Shown: positions 12,331 through 24,392 of the stretch, piece after piece
Layout: the number at the start of each line of letters is the position of its first letter
How positions within the stretch are numbered: the first letter of the stretch is position 1
NCBI GenBank assembly: GCA_013398295.1
Contig: VZSF01003600.1
Coordinates: 124,001-188,000 of the forward strand
Length of the DNA: 64,000 bases
From: Chionis minor
Taxonomy: Eukaryota; Chordata; Aves; Charadriiformes; Chionididae
Direction of reading: 5' to 3'
The notes under the pieces: generated by a model
The model's input: only the letters and a program-made list of their open reading frames with translations
What the model was told of the DNA's origin: nothing
The model's database searches: none
Position numbers and translations under genes: made by a program

Positions 12331-15300
12331 CAGTTTTGTAGCCCCCACTGCCTCCTTGTCAGGGCTGAGGTGTTGCATCCTAAATGTCCAAAACGTTCTT
12401 TATAAGCACTTCATAAAACCGCTGCATCAGTGTTAAGTGTTTATATTAATTTCTGTTTCTCCTGGGTGGCTGAGTTTTCCAAAATATTCCCAGGAGGTTC
12501 AAGATTATACCAAAGATTTTGAAACCAATCCCTTGAGTCAGCAACGCGTGCGGCAATACCACATGGACCTGCGGCACACTGTTGGGAAGAGGGTGGCAAC
12601 GCACCCAAAGGTCAAGTGGGGCAAATCCACCATGCTCTTTGGCGGGGTGACAGTGGCTCAGGGGTGACAGTGGCTCAGTGGTGCCCGGTGGTGCTACTGT
12701 AGATGATGCAGAAGAGGGATTCTCAGACCACCTTATCCCAGTTATTCATCCCAGGTGGGTGTCCTGACAGCGTCTGCAAACACAAAAGCCCCATGGCCAG
12801 GGTTTTGATGTTGCAATGCTCAGGCGCCAGGATGAGCCATGGTCTGGAAAGCATTACAAAACAAACCAAAATTACGGACTTAATGAGTCCCTGACACTGC
12901 AGAAGATTCCAGGACCCCATTTCTGACTGGTACCAGCCAGTGAAGAGCGGTGCTGCCTCGAGGTGGCAAGTCGCTGGGCTGAGTCTATGGGTGAGAAATG
13001 AAATGCAGCCATTTGTCATCCCCAGGCAGAGCAGGGATAATTGTGGGTTTCACTCCACCATTACACCCATCAGTAAGTTTCACCAACTCACGTTTACAAT
13101 CACTCAAGGGAATAAAAAAATAAATAAACATTCATATATTTGAACATTTATTTATATTTATCTTTGTATATTTGTGTTTGTGTGTAATAGACGCATCTTA
13201 AAATTTACCCACAGCTTTAAACTCTGGACCTAATGGTGCTCTGCTTTTAAAACAAGATGAACGTGAGTATAGGAGAGAGATATGGATTCTCAGTGTCCAG
13301 GGACTGCATCATCATTAATAAGAAATGCACCTACGAGATCCAGTTTCTCGGACGCGGTTCAATGCATTAGGCCAGTAGCTCAGAGTGTGTATGGAGCCCT
13401 GAGAAGTTGGAATTAGTGAAACTGCACAGTTTTATGAGCCTTTATATTATGATTTTTCCTTACACATATTCATAGAAAAGGATGAAAAAAATTATTAGCA
13501 TGAGGGTGCTTATTCTACATGTAGCCAGCATGTTCATGGTAGGGAGCATTGGCTTTCGGCAACAGTCTTAGTTCTCACTGAGTGTCCTTCCTGTAGGAAG
13601 CTCTGGTTTCCAGTTGTCCCTGCTGCCGCTGAGCGGTTTCCGTCTGGATACTCTCCTTAAACCAGCTTTGTGGAGCGCTGGTGCGTGCGACCAACACTAA
13701 TAAAGGCCTCTCCAAAAAGACGTCTCTTCAGTGGTTTCCCTGAGTGCGTGGACTTTGCCACCCTCCTTTTGTCACAGTCCGCTGTGCAATTGCCACACGA
13801 TGAGGAATCCGCAGCGCAGTAACCAGGCGATGAGCGGCGGGCGCAGGCACCGTCAGCAGCGCGGCAGGAGAGGGCTGCATCGCTCCCGGGGGGAGCTCTG
13901 GGGGGCTCAGGGGTCCAGCACACCCGTGTCACACACTGCCCTGTCCCCTCTGACCCCCCGCTGGGGCACAGCTGGGCACATCTGCAGACTACGCTTATTT
14001 CCTGACAAAATGGAATTTTCTTCAGCAATGTTATGTTCCTGCAAAAATGCAGAGCTTACCAAAAGTCATAAAGAAAACTAATCCTCCAGTTTTAGCCAAA
14101 ATGAATTGGTGTTTGCAACTATTTTTTCTGATTCAGAACGAACATTATTTTGAAATAACTTAAATTTCACAGGGAATAAACTTTTCAAGTTCTGAAACTT
14201 TCTAATTGCACATTTTATTTTAATTCCTCATCTTGCCTACTTTGAATGTAGGCCTTTTTGGAGTAATCATATGTATCAGGATTTTTCTGCTGTTAACTAA
14301 GAAAAGTATATTCCCAAAAGATTTTTAATGAACGGCTTACAGCAAACTCTTTGCATCCAAATACAGTAAATACCATCATGTCTTTTTGTTGTCTTTTCCG
14401 AGTAACACTGAAGTTTCTTCATGCTTCTTCCAGTGAATTTATCTTACTGTATTGACATGGGATAAGTCTATAGGCTGGGGGGTTTATTTTATTTTTGCTT
14501 TTGCTATATTAAAAATATAGAAAATATCTGTATCTCACTAAAAAATGACCTCTTCTTCTAGCTAAAACCTCAGCTATAATGAAGAATGCCACAAGAAGAA
14601 AAACCGTCTCTGGTTATTCAGAAGACAAAGTCGTTACTCCCAGTAGACGTTGTCCTCTTGGGAAATGAGGAAGAGGTGAATTCTGTGCACCAGAACAGAG
14701 GAGGCTTTGGGCTGCCATGTTCCAGGATTACAGCGGGAATCAGTGGAGTCCAAAGAACTAAACCATGTTGGAAAGACGGCCCAGGCTCCCTTGCTCTTTG
14801 TCCAGTGGAGCAGAGCAAAGGTCCAAGCCCTCCTTCTACCCAGGAGCCTTTACTCGATCCTTCGTAACGCTGCTTAGACAAGTGAAATCCTATTTAAGCA
14901 ACGGAGCTTCCACTGAAACTGAGGGAAAATAAGGACATATGTAGGAGTAGTTAGTTACCCTGCTGCTGCAGATCTGGCTTTTAGCACACTGGCCCCTGAC
15001 AAGGCAGCTCCTCCGTGATGCTCTGCCCACAGATCTGCTTCCTGGTCGTGCACTCACACCCTTGGAGATGCCTCTGGGGCTGAAAAAAGCACAATCTAGA
15101 TTTTTTACTACATAAATTTTGATCTGGAGACAAGGGGGGAAAAAAAAAAAAGAAAGACCGTTCCAAATTTATTTGCCCCCAAATATGACATCTGCTATTT
15201 TTGTTCCCAGTAAAAGGATATAAAGTCATGTTCCTAAGTAAGTGATATGCCAAGATTTCCTCGAGAGCTTGTCTGCAATGAAAGATACAAATATCTGTAT

Positions 15301-16984
15301 AAAAGATTAATTAATTCCAGTAGTAAACGTCTTAGGAAACAAATTGCATCAGAAACTTTCCCATGAATAGAGGAATGGTATAGACTCCAGAAAGCCTGGG
15401 GAGAAATCTTCAATTAATTACATTTACGAAAGGTTTTCTTAGATAGTCTTTCATTGAATAATAATATACTAACATTACAAATAAATAGTGGGTTTGAGGG
15501 AAATATATACTTAATACACCCACTTTCTTGGGTGAATTGCTGCCAGTTTGACCTTTACAGGACCAGATTTCCAGCTCTGGGGCCAGGAGCTGCTCGCTGC
15601 AACTGTGGGTGCTGCTGTGTCATCTGAGCACCTGGGTTTAGCTCACGGTGCCTCAAGTTCACCACTCCATTATGTGATTATTCATACAAGAATGCTCTTT
15701 TTTCTTTTTAATTTGAATATTCGAATGATTTCTTATTGCATTTCTCTTCATTCTCAAGTGAAGGTAAAAGGAGAATTGAAGATTGGGGGAGCCTTGAATG
15801 TTCACATTGGGCAGTTTGCTGTTTCTTCATCAGAAGATGTCTGTGTTGGAGCAAAATCAGCTGACAAAACTTCTTGGTGGGGTTGCAAAGCTCAGTCATC
15901 AAAAAAAATCAAGTGTTTAATCCCAATTGTGGTTAATGTCACTTTATAGTGAGCAGAAAAGTTTGGAACAAGCTACTAAAACCATGATTCCCTAACATAA
16001 AATATTGTATGACTTGAGCTCAGATAAAACCCGCTGTACTTCAAGTTGTCTGAAACCTGGTTTCATGTCGATGAGGAAGTCGGTGCTACAAAATATGGAC
16101 ATGTTTCTCCCCAAGAGATCTCTGTGCGCGTGTTCTCTTTGACTTTCTGTTTTGCATTGCTATTATTTTGTATTTATTTAGGCTTGGAAATGAGGTATTT
16201 ACTGCTTTCGTGTAGGTGCGCGAGCAGGGAGCAGCAACCGGCAGCAGAGCCGCAAGGATTGCTGTATCCAGAGCATTGCCATCCACTTCAGTTGTTGCTC
16301 GTAGAGCAGCAAACAATTTATGCACTCCTCTCAGGAGAGAAATAAAAAGCTAAAGGGATAAATGACCAATTAGGCTGCCTCATTTCAAATCTAAAAGCAG
16401 GGCCGGCAGTATGTGATGGAAAAGCAAAATGCAGGGGACCCATTTAAAGAAAATGCTCCTTTTTCTGGCTGCGCTTTTGCTGAAGATCAACCTCTGCCTC
16501 AACAAAAGGTGTTTTCCTCTCCGCAGCCCTGAGCATGGAGCAGAGGAGCTGCTGGTCCCGCGCGCTCACAGCCTACAACTTCCTCTCCAGCAGCCGTTCC
16601 CGACCGAAGGCGCTCCTTCCGTGCCGCTCCGCTCCAGCTCTCCGGCAGTGGAGCGTGCCGCCAGCGTTACATTCCCCTCAGCCACAGGCAGGAAACTCAC
16701 TTGGGAACAAAGTCACCTGCTTTGACCGCAGTGTCTTAAAAGCAGCAGATGACCACGTTATCCTTTCCCTGCGCGTGCAGGGTGGGGAGAGCACGTCAGG
16801 CTCCTCCTGCCCATGGACTGGGACCCTGTGCTCCCTCTTCCTCTCCAGCCGGCTGGCAGCTGCCGTGACCCACAGGCAGTCACCACCGTCGTATTTGTTT
16901 TCCATCTTACTTCAGTTGTGGGGTGTTCAAAGGGCAAAAAATGTTTATGCAATGATTTCCGAGGAGGCAGAGGTGGGCTCTGTG
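12331..16984. other. Unique noncoding sequence, mostly AT-rich
   Basis: No gene or mobile element is recognised. A small 17-bp direct duplication (GGGGTGACAGTGGCTCA) lies at 12644-12677. A G6A12 purine run is at 15134-15151. About 13100-13550 and 14090-14600 are AT-rich without long frames. About 16020-16330 reads like potentially conserved noncoding DNA, but one sequence cannot establish that. Confidence 0.55.
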
Positions 16985-17300
16985 CCCGTGACACCACCGG
17001 CACAGAAAGTCACGTGTCGACAAAACGGGCGCAGAGGGGATCGCCTCCGCGGGGGCTGCGGGCGGGGGAAGGTGCGGTGCCCCCCAACGCCGTGACGCCC
17101 TGACGCGGACACGGGTGGGACGTCAGCCCAGGACGCTGACGTGACCAAAGAAGGCTGAAGTACCAGCCTCTGAGAGCTCTTCTGCGTGCTGTGCTCTGCC
17201 CCATCCCACCGCGACACGTCTGCGGGGGAGCCCCTTCCCGCACCCCGGCTCCCGGCCACCCCTCGCAGGCTCCCGTTGCCCCCCCCCGCCCCAGGGAGGC
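16985..17300. promoter_or_regulatory. CpG-dense block with clustered CRE-type half sites
   Basis: CpG is frequent throughout. Four TGACG/CGTCA motifs occur within about 50 bp (17093, 17101, 17121 and 17137). One is GGACGTCA, one base from the full palindromic cAMP-response element, and an E-box-like CACGTG lies at about 17010. CREB/ATF proteins bind such sites in other genes; whether they do here is inference. No TATA box or recognisable first exon was found beside it. Confidence 0.35.
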
Positions 17301-18577
17301 TGCAGACAGCTGGGGAAACCAGGGGAGACCCTGCCCGAGGTGATGCAGCCATTTTCAAGCAGTCCAGGCGAGCCGCCCACTTGCAGAGGGGGTTTCTGGA
17401 GGGTGAACCGGTTACTGAGGTTCCTCCTCTCCTCATTCAGGGTCCCGCAGCGGATTTCTGCGCCCACACCAGCGCCCACCCAGGGCCGGCGGGGGCTGCT
17501 GGGGGCTGGTGAGCATCTCTCTCAGCTGTGGCACGGGGTGGCCAAGCTGCTGTGTCACCTCCTGCCACAGCGGGTTGCACGGTGCAGTGGCGGGGGTGGT
17601 GTATAACCCCACACACGGGGCTTTTCCTATCAAGAGCCCGGGAATTGCTGCCCTCAGTCGTAGTCTCATCCGCAGTCGGGGTGGGGAAGCAGCAGAGGGG
17701 ATGTGACTGTCCCCACCGTCACACACCTGCCTGTCGCAGCCTGGGAGGCGCCCGGGATGCAAAGGGACACAGAGTGAAGGCAGGGGCAGAGCCGGGCAGG
17801 ACGGCGAGAGCGTGATGCTGCTGAGACAGCGGCAAGGGAATTCTCCACCTCCCTTCTAAATTCTAGAGAATCGATTCTAATGCAAATATCCACATGGAAT
17901 ATCTTCTGGTCATGAGAGAGGCTTGTGCTTATGCCGTATCTCCAGGGCAACTCTGCAGCAAAGCGCAGTGTTGCGCCACTAAAGCAGCTCTTCCCTGGGA
18001 TGCGCATGCAGGCACTGTATCTCCAAATACCACCCCTGCTCACTCTCCAGGCTCTTTGGTACCCGTGTTTGAAATCCACGTGACTGGAATCCGGGGAGCA
18101 CATTGCACCCTGGCACGCGGCGCAGGGAGGGACGTGGGGCTGGGGGCAGCCCCCGCGCTGGGCACTGCCCCTGGCACCGCAGACATCCTGGCATCTTGGG
18201 TGACAAACAACCCTTGGTGGGGTTTGGCAGTAATAAAGCAGCACACTGCCATTTCTCTCCCTTTCGCTCCTCATGAATGCTTTTTTTCATTTCTAGAAAC
18301 AGTCTAGTGTCTTAATCTGTGGAAAAATGGAGATATAAAACAGCTGTGCAGCATGTTAAGCTCTGGCCCAGGTACTCCTTTTTTGCATGTATATGATTGA
18401 CCAAGCTGAAATATCACTGCAGGAAGCGTAACATTTCTGAAAAAGGACAAACAGGTGGCAACTTTGTTTTCTAATGAGTTTTCTGTCAGACATGAATTTC
18501 CAAGCAGGTTAGCAGCCATGTCCTCCTCAGGATTTCCTGTACATGGAGCACCAAAACACCTCCTGGCATCTGGGAAC
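17301..18577. other. Unique noncoding sequence
   Basis: GC-rich to about 17820, then moderate. Overlapping frames are present on both strands with no recognisable domain. No repeat or RNA gene is seen. Confidence 0.55.
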
Positions 18578-19038
18578 TGCTGGAGAGGGTGCAGTGAAGG
18601 GCCACAAAGATGATGAGGGGGCCGGAGCATTTTTCTGATGAGGAAAGGCTGAGGGAGTTGGGCCTCTTCAGTCTGGAGAAGAGCAGGCTGAGGGGGGGTC
18701 TCATCAATGTTTACAAAAACTTCAAGGGAGGGGGCCAGGAGGAGGGGGCCAGGCTTTTTTCGGTGGTGCCCAGTGACAGGACAAGGGGCAATGGGTATAA
18801 ACTCGAATATAGGAAGTTCCATCTGAATATGAGGAGGAACTTCTTTCCCTGGAGGGTGGCAGAGCCCTGGCACAGGCTGCCCAGAGAGGTGGTGGAGTCT
18901 CCCACTCTGGAGACATTCCCAAACCGCCTGGACGCCATCCTGTGCCCCCTGCTGTAGGTGGACCTGCTCTGGCAGGGGGTTGGACCGGCTGATCTCCAGA
19001 GGGCCCTGCCAGCCCTCAACATTCTGTGATTCTGTGAT
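18578..19038 (+). mobile_element. CR1 LINE, 5'-truncated 3' fragment, 461 bp
   Basis: Plus-strand CR1 3' end starting GCTGGAGAGGGTGCAGTGAA and ending in two ATTCTGTG tail units. The ORF2 C-terminal region is open for 115 codons (18610-18957) and carries [14 protein letters not shown] and [16 protein letters not shown]. It is closed by a premature TAG at about 18955. It is very similar in sequence to the inverted copy at 23843-24392 and to 26914-27224. Confidence 0.95.
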
Positions 19039-22000
19039 CTGAGCACTGTCCCCTGCAGTGGGGGCTTTTTGAGTCCTGTTCCTCCTGTGTGTCTTGACAT
19101 TCCTGAGCACCCTCCTACCTGGGGGACCTGGGCTCCTCATCACTGGGAGGGGGATAAACCGGGATGGGGACCCTCAGGGCTTTTGGCCCATGTGCCAGGC
19201 GAGAGCTCGCCCGGGAGAACCCCCCGAAGAGCCGCTGCGAGGGCAGTGGGGGCAGCCCAGCTCTGCCCACCCCGGCTCCCTGCTCCTGGCTGGGCTCAGC
19301 ATCGCCCGTGCAGACGCGGGCACTCTCTGCTGGTGCTCGCTCAAACAGACCTGGCCACAGGGGTGGGAATTAGCAGCATCAGAAGACCCAAACCCCTTCT
19401 GTATTTTGCTACGTTTCTGCCAGAGCATCATCGTCAAAAAAAATAAGCCCAACCCCAAAAGTCTAAAGATGAAGCCATTTATTTTGTTATGAGAGAAATG
19501 CCTGTAAATATGAACTATGTTTGATTTACTCTCTGCTCCCGGGCTTCGCACCCTTTTGCTCCTGGCTCTGTTTTTCCGCACAGTTGCAGGCTTTTCCATG
19601 CCAGGCTCTCATTAATGCCCTCACACCACCATTGGGGTGTGGGGAGACAGAGCCGTGGGAACGCGGCGGCAGCACCCGGAGCACCGGGGTCCCCGCAGCC
19701 AGCGGCAGGTCCTCTGGCGTAGCTCCTGCACCAACAGGAGAGCACAGGCTCAGCCACCAGCTTGGCAGTGCGCGGTGCGCCCAGGGAGGAGGGAGAGGGA
19801 ATGGAAACATGCTGGCTGCCAAACGCCGCCCCAGCTGTGCAGGGAGGCGCTGCGCTGCTGCTGAGGACAACATCTGGTAACTGCTGACCTTTTCAAAACT
19901 GTGCCTCCCACCCTGGCAAATCGCTCTCTCTGCGTTGCCAAAAGAGCCATCAATTAAAAATGCATTACCACAGCTCCCTCGAGCAAAGCCAAAAATTGCT
20001 GCTTATTCATTCTGCAGATACTCAAAGCGTGTTTACAGAGAATTTTCCACATCAAATATACTAAAAAGTTAATTGACCTCACCTGTGAAAAGATGTTAGA
20101 AAAACTAAGAAAGATAGGTTTGGAAATAATGTCTCCATCTGCTCGCGTGGACACGTCATGGGCACAGACAGCCCTCTCTGCCCTACACCGTGGTTCACCA
20201 CCGTACCCCACCACAGGCGCTGCCTGTGCCGTGTGTTTCCAAGTCCCTGGTGATCCCCACAGAGGCAGGTGGGTCCCCAAGGGGCACTGGGGACAGGGCA
20301 AGCAGCACCTGGCTTGCAGAACACTGTGGCATCGCCTCACCCAGGGCAGAGCTGGCCGTGTCCCCTGCCGTGGTGGGAATGCTGTGCTGGAGGTGATGGG
20401 GCACGGGAAGCCTATGGCATGCCATGGCCGGTCACCTCCCCCAGGCAATTCCCAACATCTTTCTCGAACGAGGGGAGCAAAGAGCTAAGGCTGGTGGTTT
20501 ATCAACCAACCAAACGCTGATTTACCAACCGACCATGTGTGTGGCTCAGGAGATGGGGCTTCACCTGCAGCTCCTGCAGGGCTGTTGGCCACAGCCGCCA
20601 GCACGGTGGGTGTCCAAGCCAGCAGCCGAGGAACAGAGCGTCATAAGGCCAGGAAGAAAAACATGAAGATTGAAAATAAAAAAGGAGCATGTGTTAATGT
20701 GAGACTAAATTACAAGTATAACGCCTTTGCTGGAGCTGTTCAATTTTACAGTCTCTATCTGGGTACGCTTGTAATAATTAGGCAGCAGTTCAGGGAGAAG
20801 TCACGGCTTAGCTGAACAAATTACAGAGCAAGATCATCCGTCCCGGCTGACACAGCAGTTGCAGCTCCGAACCAGGATGCTCCGTTCCCCTCGATATATG
20901 ACCAGGGACACGCGGGAGTGCACAGACACCCCCCAGGCCTTTCTTCTGAGCAGCTCTGCAGTCACTAACGCAGTGTGAGATTCAGGCAGCCACACACAAT
21001 GCCAGGAAACGCTGCCTTTCTTCTGGTTTCACTGGTTTAATAGAGATTTCTGACCGCTGCTTGAGCTACAGGGGCCGGCCGTGCTCCTGGGCAGCCGTGC
21101 CTGGGGAGAAGCTGTGGGCAGCACGGCCAGTGGCGTAGGACTGAGGTTCATCCTGCGGGCAGCAAAGGCAGCAAGACCTCTGGGAACGTGGACAGAAAGG
21201 CATCTGGCAAGAGGAAGGCAAGAGGACCGGTCCTGAGATGCTGGTGGCCGCAGATGCCAGGGCTCGGGCTCAGCAGAGCTGCTCCACACGTGTCTGGGGT
21301 GGCCATGGGCTCCGGCTGGCCAGAGGGGTCCCGGGTGCCGTGGGGGGCTCTGAGCGGCTTCTGCCCCCACCGACACTGCTCATGCCTCCTCTTGGTAACA
21401 CGGATCCACTCGTCTTCCGCTGCTTGTTTCCTCTTGGGCTTTTACTTTGCTTTTGCTTTTCACGTCAGACTTTTAACGGAGAGGAAACACAGCCCGGGAG
21501 ATTTTACAAAGACCAGTTCTCTCATCCAAACACAGCAAAAAATTTTCTGAGGCATTTGGACAGCATTCTACTTCCTACAGACTGTTGCCCCACTCCACAG
21601 ACAGAAATAAAAATAAAATATATAACTTACTGAGATACTAAATACTAAGAGTCTGGGTTCGAGCCCATTTCTCTGTGACAGCGGAGCTAACTATGACATT
21701 CAGATCAAAATGCTGTATTCAGTGAATGACAGAAATATTAATACTAGTGGGGTTTTTCTGTCTTTTTTTCCAACTGGTTCCACATAAAAATGTAAATTGT
21801 ATTTGCTCTTGGCCCCTAGATACTATCTGAAATGTAATAAATATCTACTGACTCACACTTAAACTGTGCTGCTTTGGGAGAGCCGTCCACAAACACTAAA
21901 ACAATACTATTACTGAGGTGTCAAAATGGAACTGAACAGGGGCTCTGTAACTGCTGTCTGCTAGGGAAATTAAAAATAATGATCAGGTTACAAATGCCAC

Positions 22001-23842
22001 CTTTTGCATTTGAATAGCAGCAAGGAGGCAGGCATTTTAATGCATGTGTTATCTCTGAGCAGGTAAATGGCACTGGCAGTCCCTTATTTATGTTGCTGTC
22101 ATAAACATGCCTCCAAAATTCGTTGTCACAGTATTGTTTTTTTCCTACGAGATACATGATGTGCATAAATTAAGAATATGAAGGTCTGCTTCTTTCACTA
22201 ACACATACTTTACTCCGTTATCTTTAATGAATTCACTGCAAAATTCAGAAGCTGTGTAACACACTGCGGAGTGCCTAGAGCAGAGCAGGCAAAGCGCTCT
22301 TTGTGTCCTTCTGTACAGCTGAAACACAGCAAGCTTTTGAGCCGCTAAAAGCCAGGAGAAACAGGGAATTCATTTTTAATCTGGGCAGTATCCCAAAGCT
22401 GATATGTCATTCATTTCCCCATAACCTAAAAAAATGGAACGTTAGAGAGAAACACTGGAAAAAAAAAAACCCCAGTGGGAAAATGATGGGTGCTCTCTCT
22501 TCAGGTGAAGAAAAGCCCAAGGCCACACCATCATTTTCCTCGGGCTCTGCCAAAGAACACCAGAATGTTCCAGCCGGTTCCCACCCAGGCAGAGAGCGTC
22601 TTCTGACATAAACCAGCTCCACCTGGGCTGAGGGTGTGCGTACTCCTGGCTGCCCACACCCTCATGGGCCAGTGCCCTTGCCCGCAGCCACACTCCTCAT
22701 TTGCCTGCCATGAATATGCAAAGAACTTTCCACTGGCACAGCCAGCCCGGCAGAGGACGAGCGAGGTGATGCTGGGAGCGTCTGTGAGAGGAGCCGAAAC
22801 TGGGATCTGTGCACTGGGAAAAAAAAAGTGGTGATGACGTTGAGGTTGAGGAGGCAGCCAAATTTCAGGGGATCTTCAAGCTCATGTGTCATCTCCTCTT
22901 GCCAGCTTCACGTCTGATTGTTACGCTGAGGCCTTACCACGTCAGCTGTGGCTGATGTGAAGGGACAGTTATCTGAGAGGCTTTGGGGAACGCTGCTGTG
23001 GGGCTGAGGAGAGTCGGGTGGCCCCGGTGCCAGGAGACACCTCCTCCCAACGCTCATTTTGCGACTGACCCAAGGAGCAGGTGACAGACCCAGTCTGCCC
23101 TACCTCCACCACGGCCCCTGCACAGGCACATCCCCGCCAGCTGGACCTTGCCGGAGCGGTGGCAGAGGCAGCGGCGCGCAGGGGCTGTGTTATGGGTCCA
23201 TGGGCACCCTCAAAGGCACCAAAGGTCCAGCAGCAGCAGTGGAGCATGGTCCGTCCCGCTCTGCAGGTACTTAAACGTCAAGTAGCTTCACTGACACCAG
23301 GCTTAGGTGATGTGCTGCTCTCCCCAGAGACCCCAGCACCCACAAAAGGGGCAGAGAAAGGGCTTGGACACCGCCTGAAGAGTGCTAAAACCCAACACAC
23401 ACATTCCGTCAGCTTTCCTCTTCCTTCCCGCTCTCACTGCCTCAGTCATTTCTTCTGGCTGCAGCCCTTCCACTGCCAATGTTTCCCACTTGCAACTGCT
23501 CATCTCCCGTTAGTCCTGACTTTTCCCTTTTCCACGTATCGTTCCTCACATCCTTAACCTTTACCATGAACCTGCATTATTTGGCATTTTTTATGTTGTA
23601 AAAGTCTTCTGAAGTACCTGTAATACCTGAAGTACCTGTATCCCCAGAAAAGAAGACCTCACGAGGGACATTAATTACAGAAGGATGTATTCAAGCTTTT
23701 CTGTGGGTTATGCCTATGGCTCAGAGTCATCAAGAAGATGATGTCAGCACGCAGGATGGATGGACACTGTCATCCTGGCATGCAGTACAAATACTCTGAG
23801 GCCTGTTTGACATGTACTAAGTTACATGTCTCTTCAGATACA
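19039..23842. other. Unique noncoding sequence
   Basis: No gene is recognised. The stretch alternates GC-rich (19150-19900, 20120-20640, 21060-21420, 22600-23380) with AT-rich parts. About 20660-20840 is a CpG-poor stretch with TAATTA-type sites. An 18-bp direct duplication (GAAGTACCTGTAATACCT) begins at 23611. A tRNA-like B-box sequence at 21655 has no matching cloverleaf. Confidence 0.55.
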
Positions 23843-24392
23843 TCACAGAATCACAGAATCACAGAATGTTAAGGGTTGGAAGGGACCTCTAGGGATCATC
23901 ACGTCCAACCCCCTGCCAGAGCAGGGTCACCCACAGCAGGGGGCACAGGATGGCGTCCAGGCGGTTTGGGAATGTCTCCAGAGTGGGAGACTCCACCACC
24001 TCTCTGGGCAGCCTGTGCCAGGGCTCTGCCACCCGCCAAGGAAAGAAGTTCCTCCTCATGTTCAGATGGAACTTCCTATATTCGAGTTTATACCCATTGC
24101 CCCTTGTCCTGTCACTGGGCACCACCGAAAAAAGCCTGGCCCCCTCCTCCTGGCCCCCTCCCTTGAAGTACTTGTAGGCATTGATGAGATCCCCCCTCAG
24201 CCTTCTCTTCTCCAGACTGAAGAGGCCCAACTCCCTCAGCCTTTCCTAGTAAGAAAGATGCTCCAGCCCCCTCATCATTTCCATGGTCCTTCGCTGTCCC
24301 CTCTCCAGCAGTTCCCTGTCGGTCTAAACTGGGGAGCCCAGCACTGGACACAGGACCCCAGCGGTGGTCTCCCCAGGGCAGAGCAGAGGACC
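23843..24392 (-). mobile_element. CR1 LINE, longest copy in the window, about 550 bp
   Basis: Minus-strand CR1. The left edge has three CACAGAAT tail-complement units, then GGTTGGAAGGGACCTCTAGG. The body includes the complement of the ORF2 C-terminal coding region, open for 113 codons on the minus strand (23889-24230, with [14 protein letters not shown]). The right end holds GGGGAGCCCAGCACTGGACA and CCCCAGGGCAGAGCAGAGG, segments lying upstream in CR1 that the other copies lack. The 5' boundary is approximate because similarity fades. Confidence 0.95.

Noticed and set aside
18304..19143. 279-codon minus-strand open frame
   Set aside because: Much of it is the antisense of a plus-strand CR1 copy (18578-19038), with the rest in unremarkable flanking DNA.
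21650..21680. tRNA-like B-box (GGTTCGAGCCC)
   Set aside because: No A-box, anticodon arm or acceptor-stem pairing can be found at the right distances.
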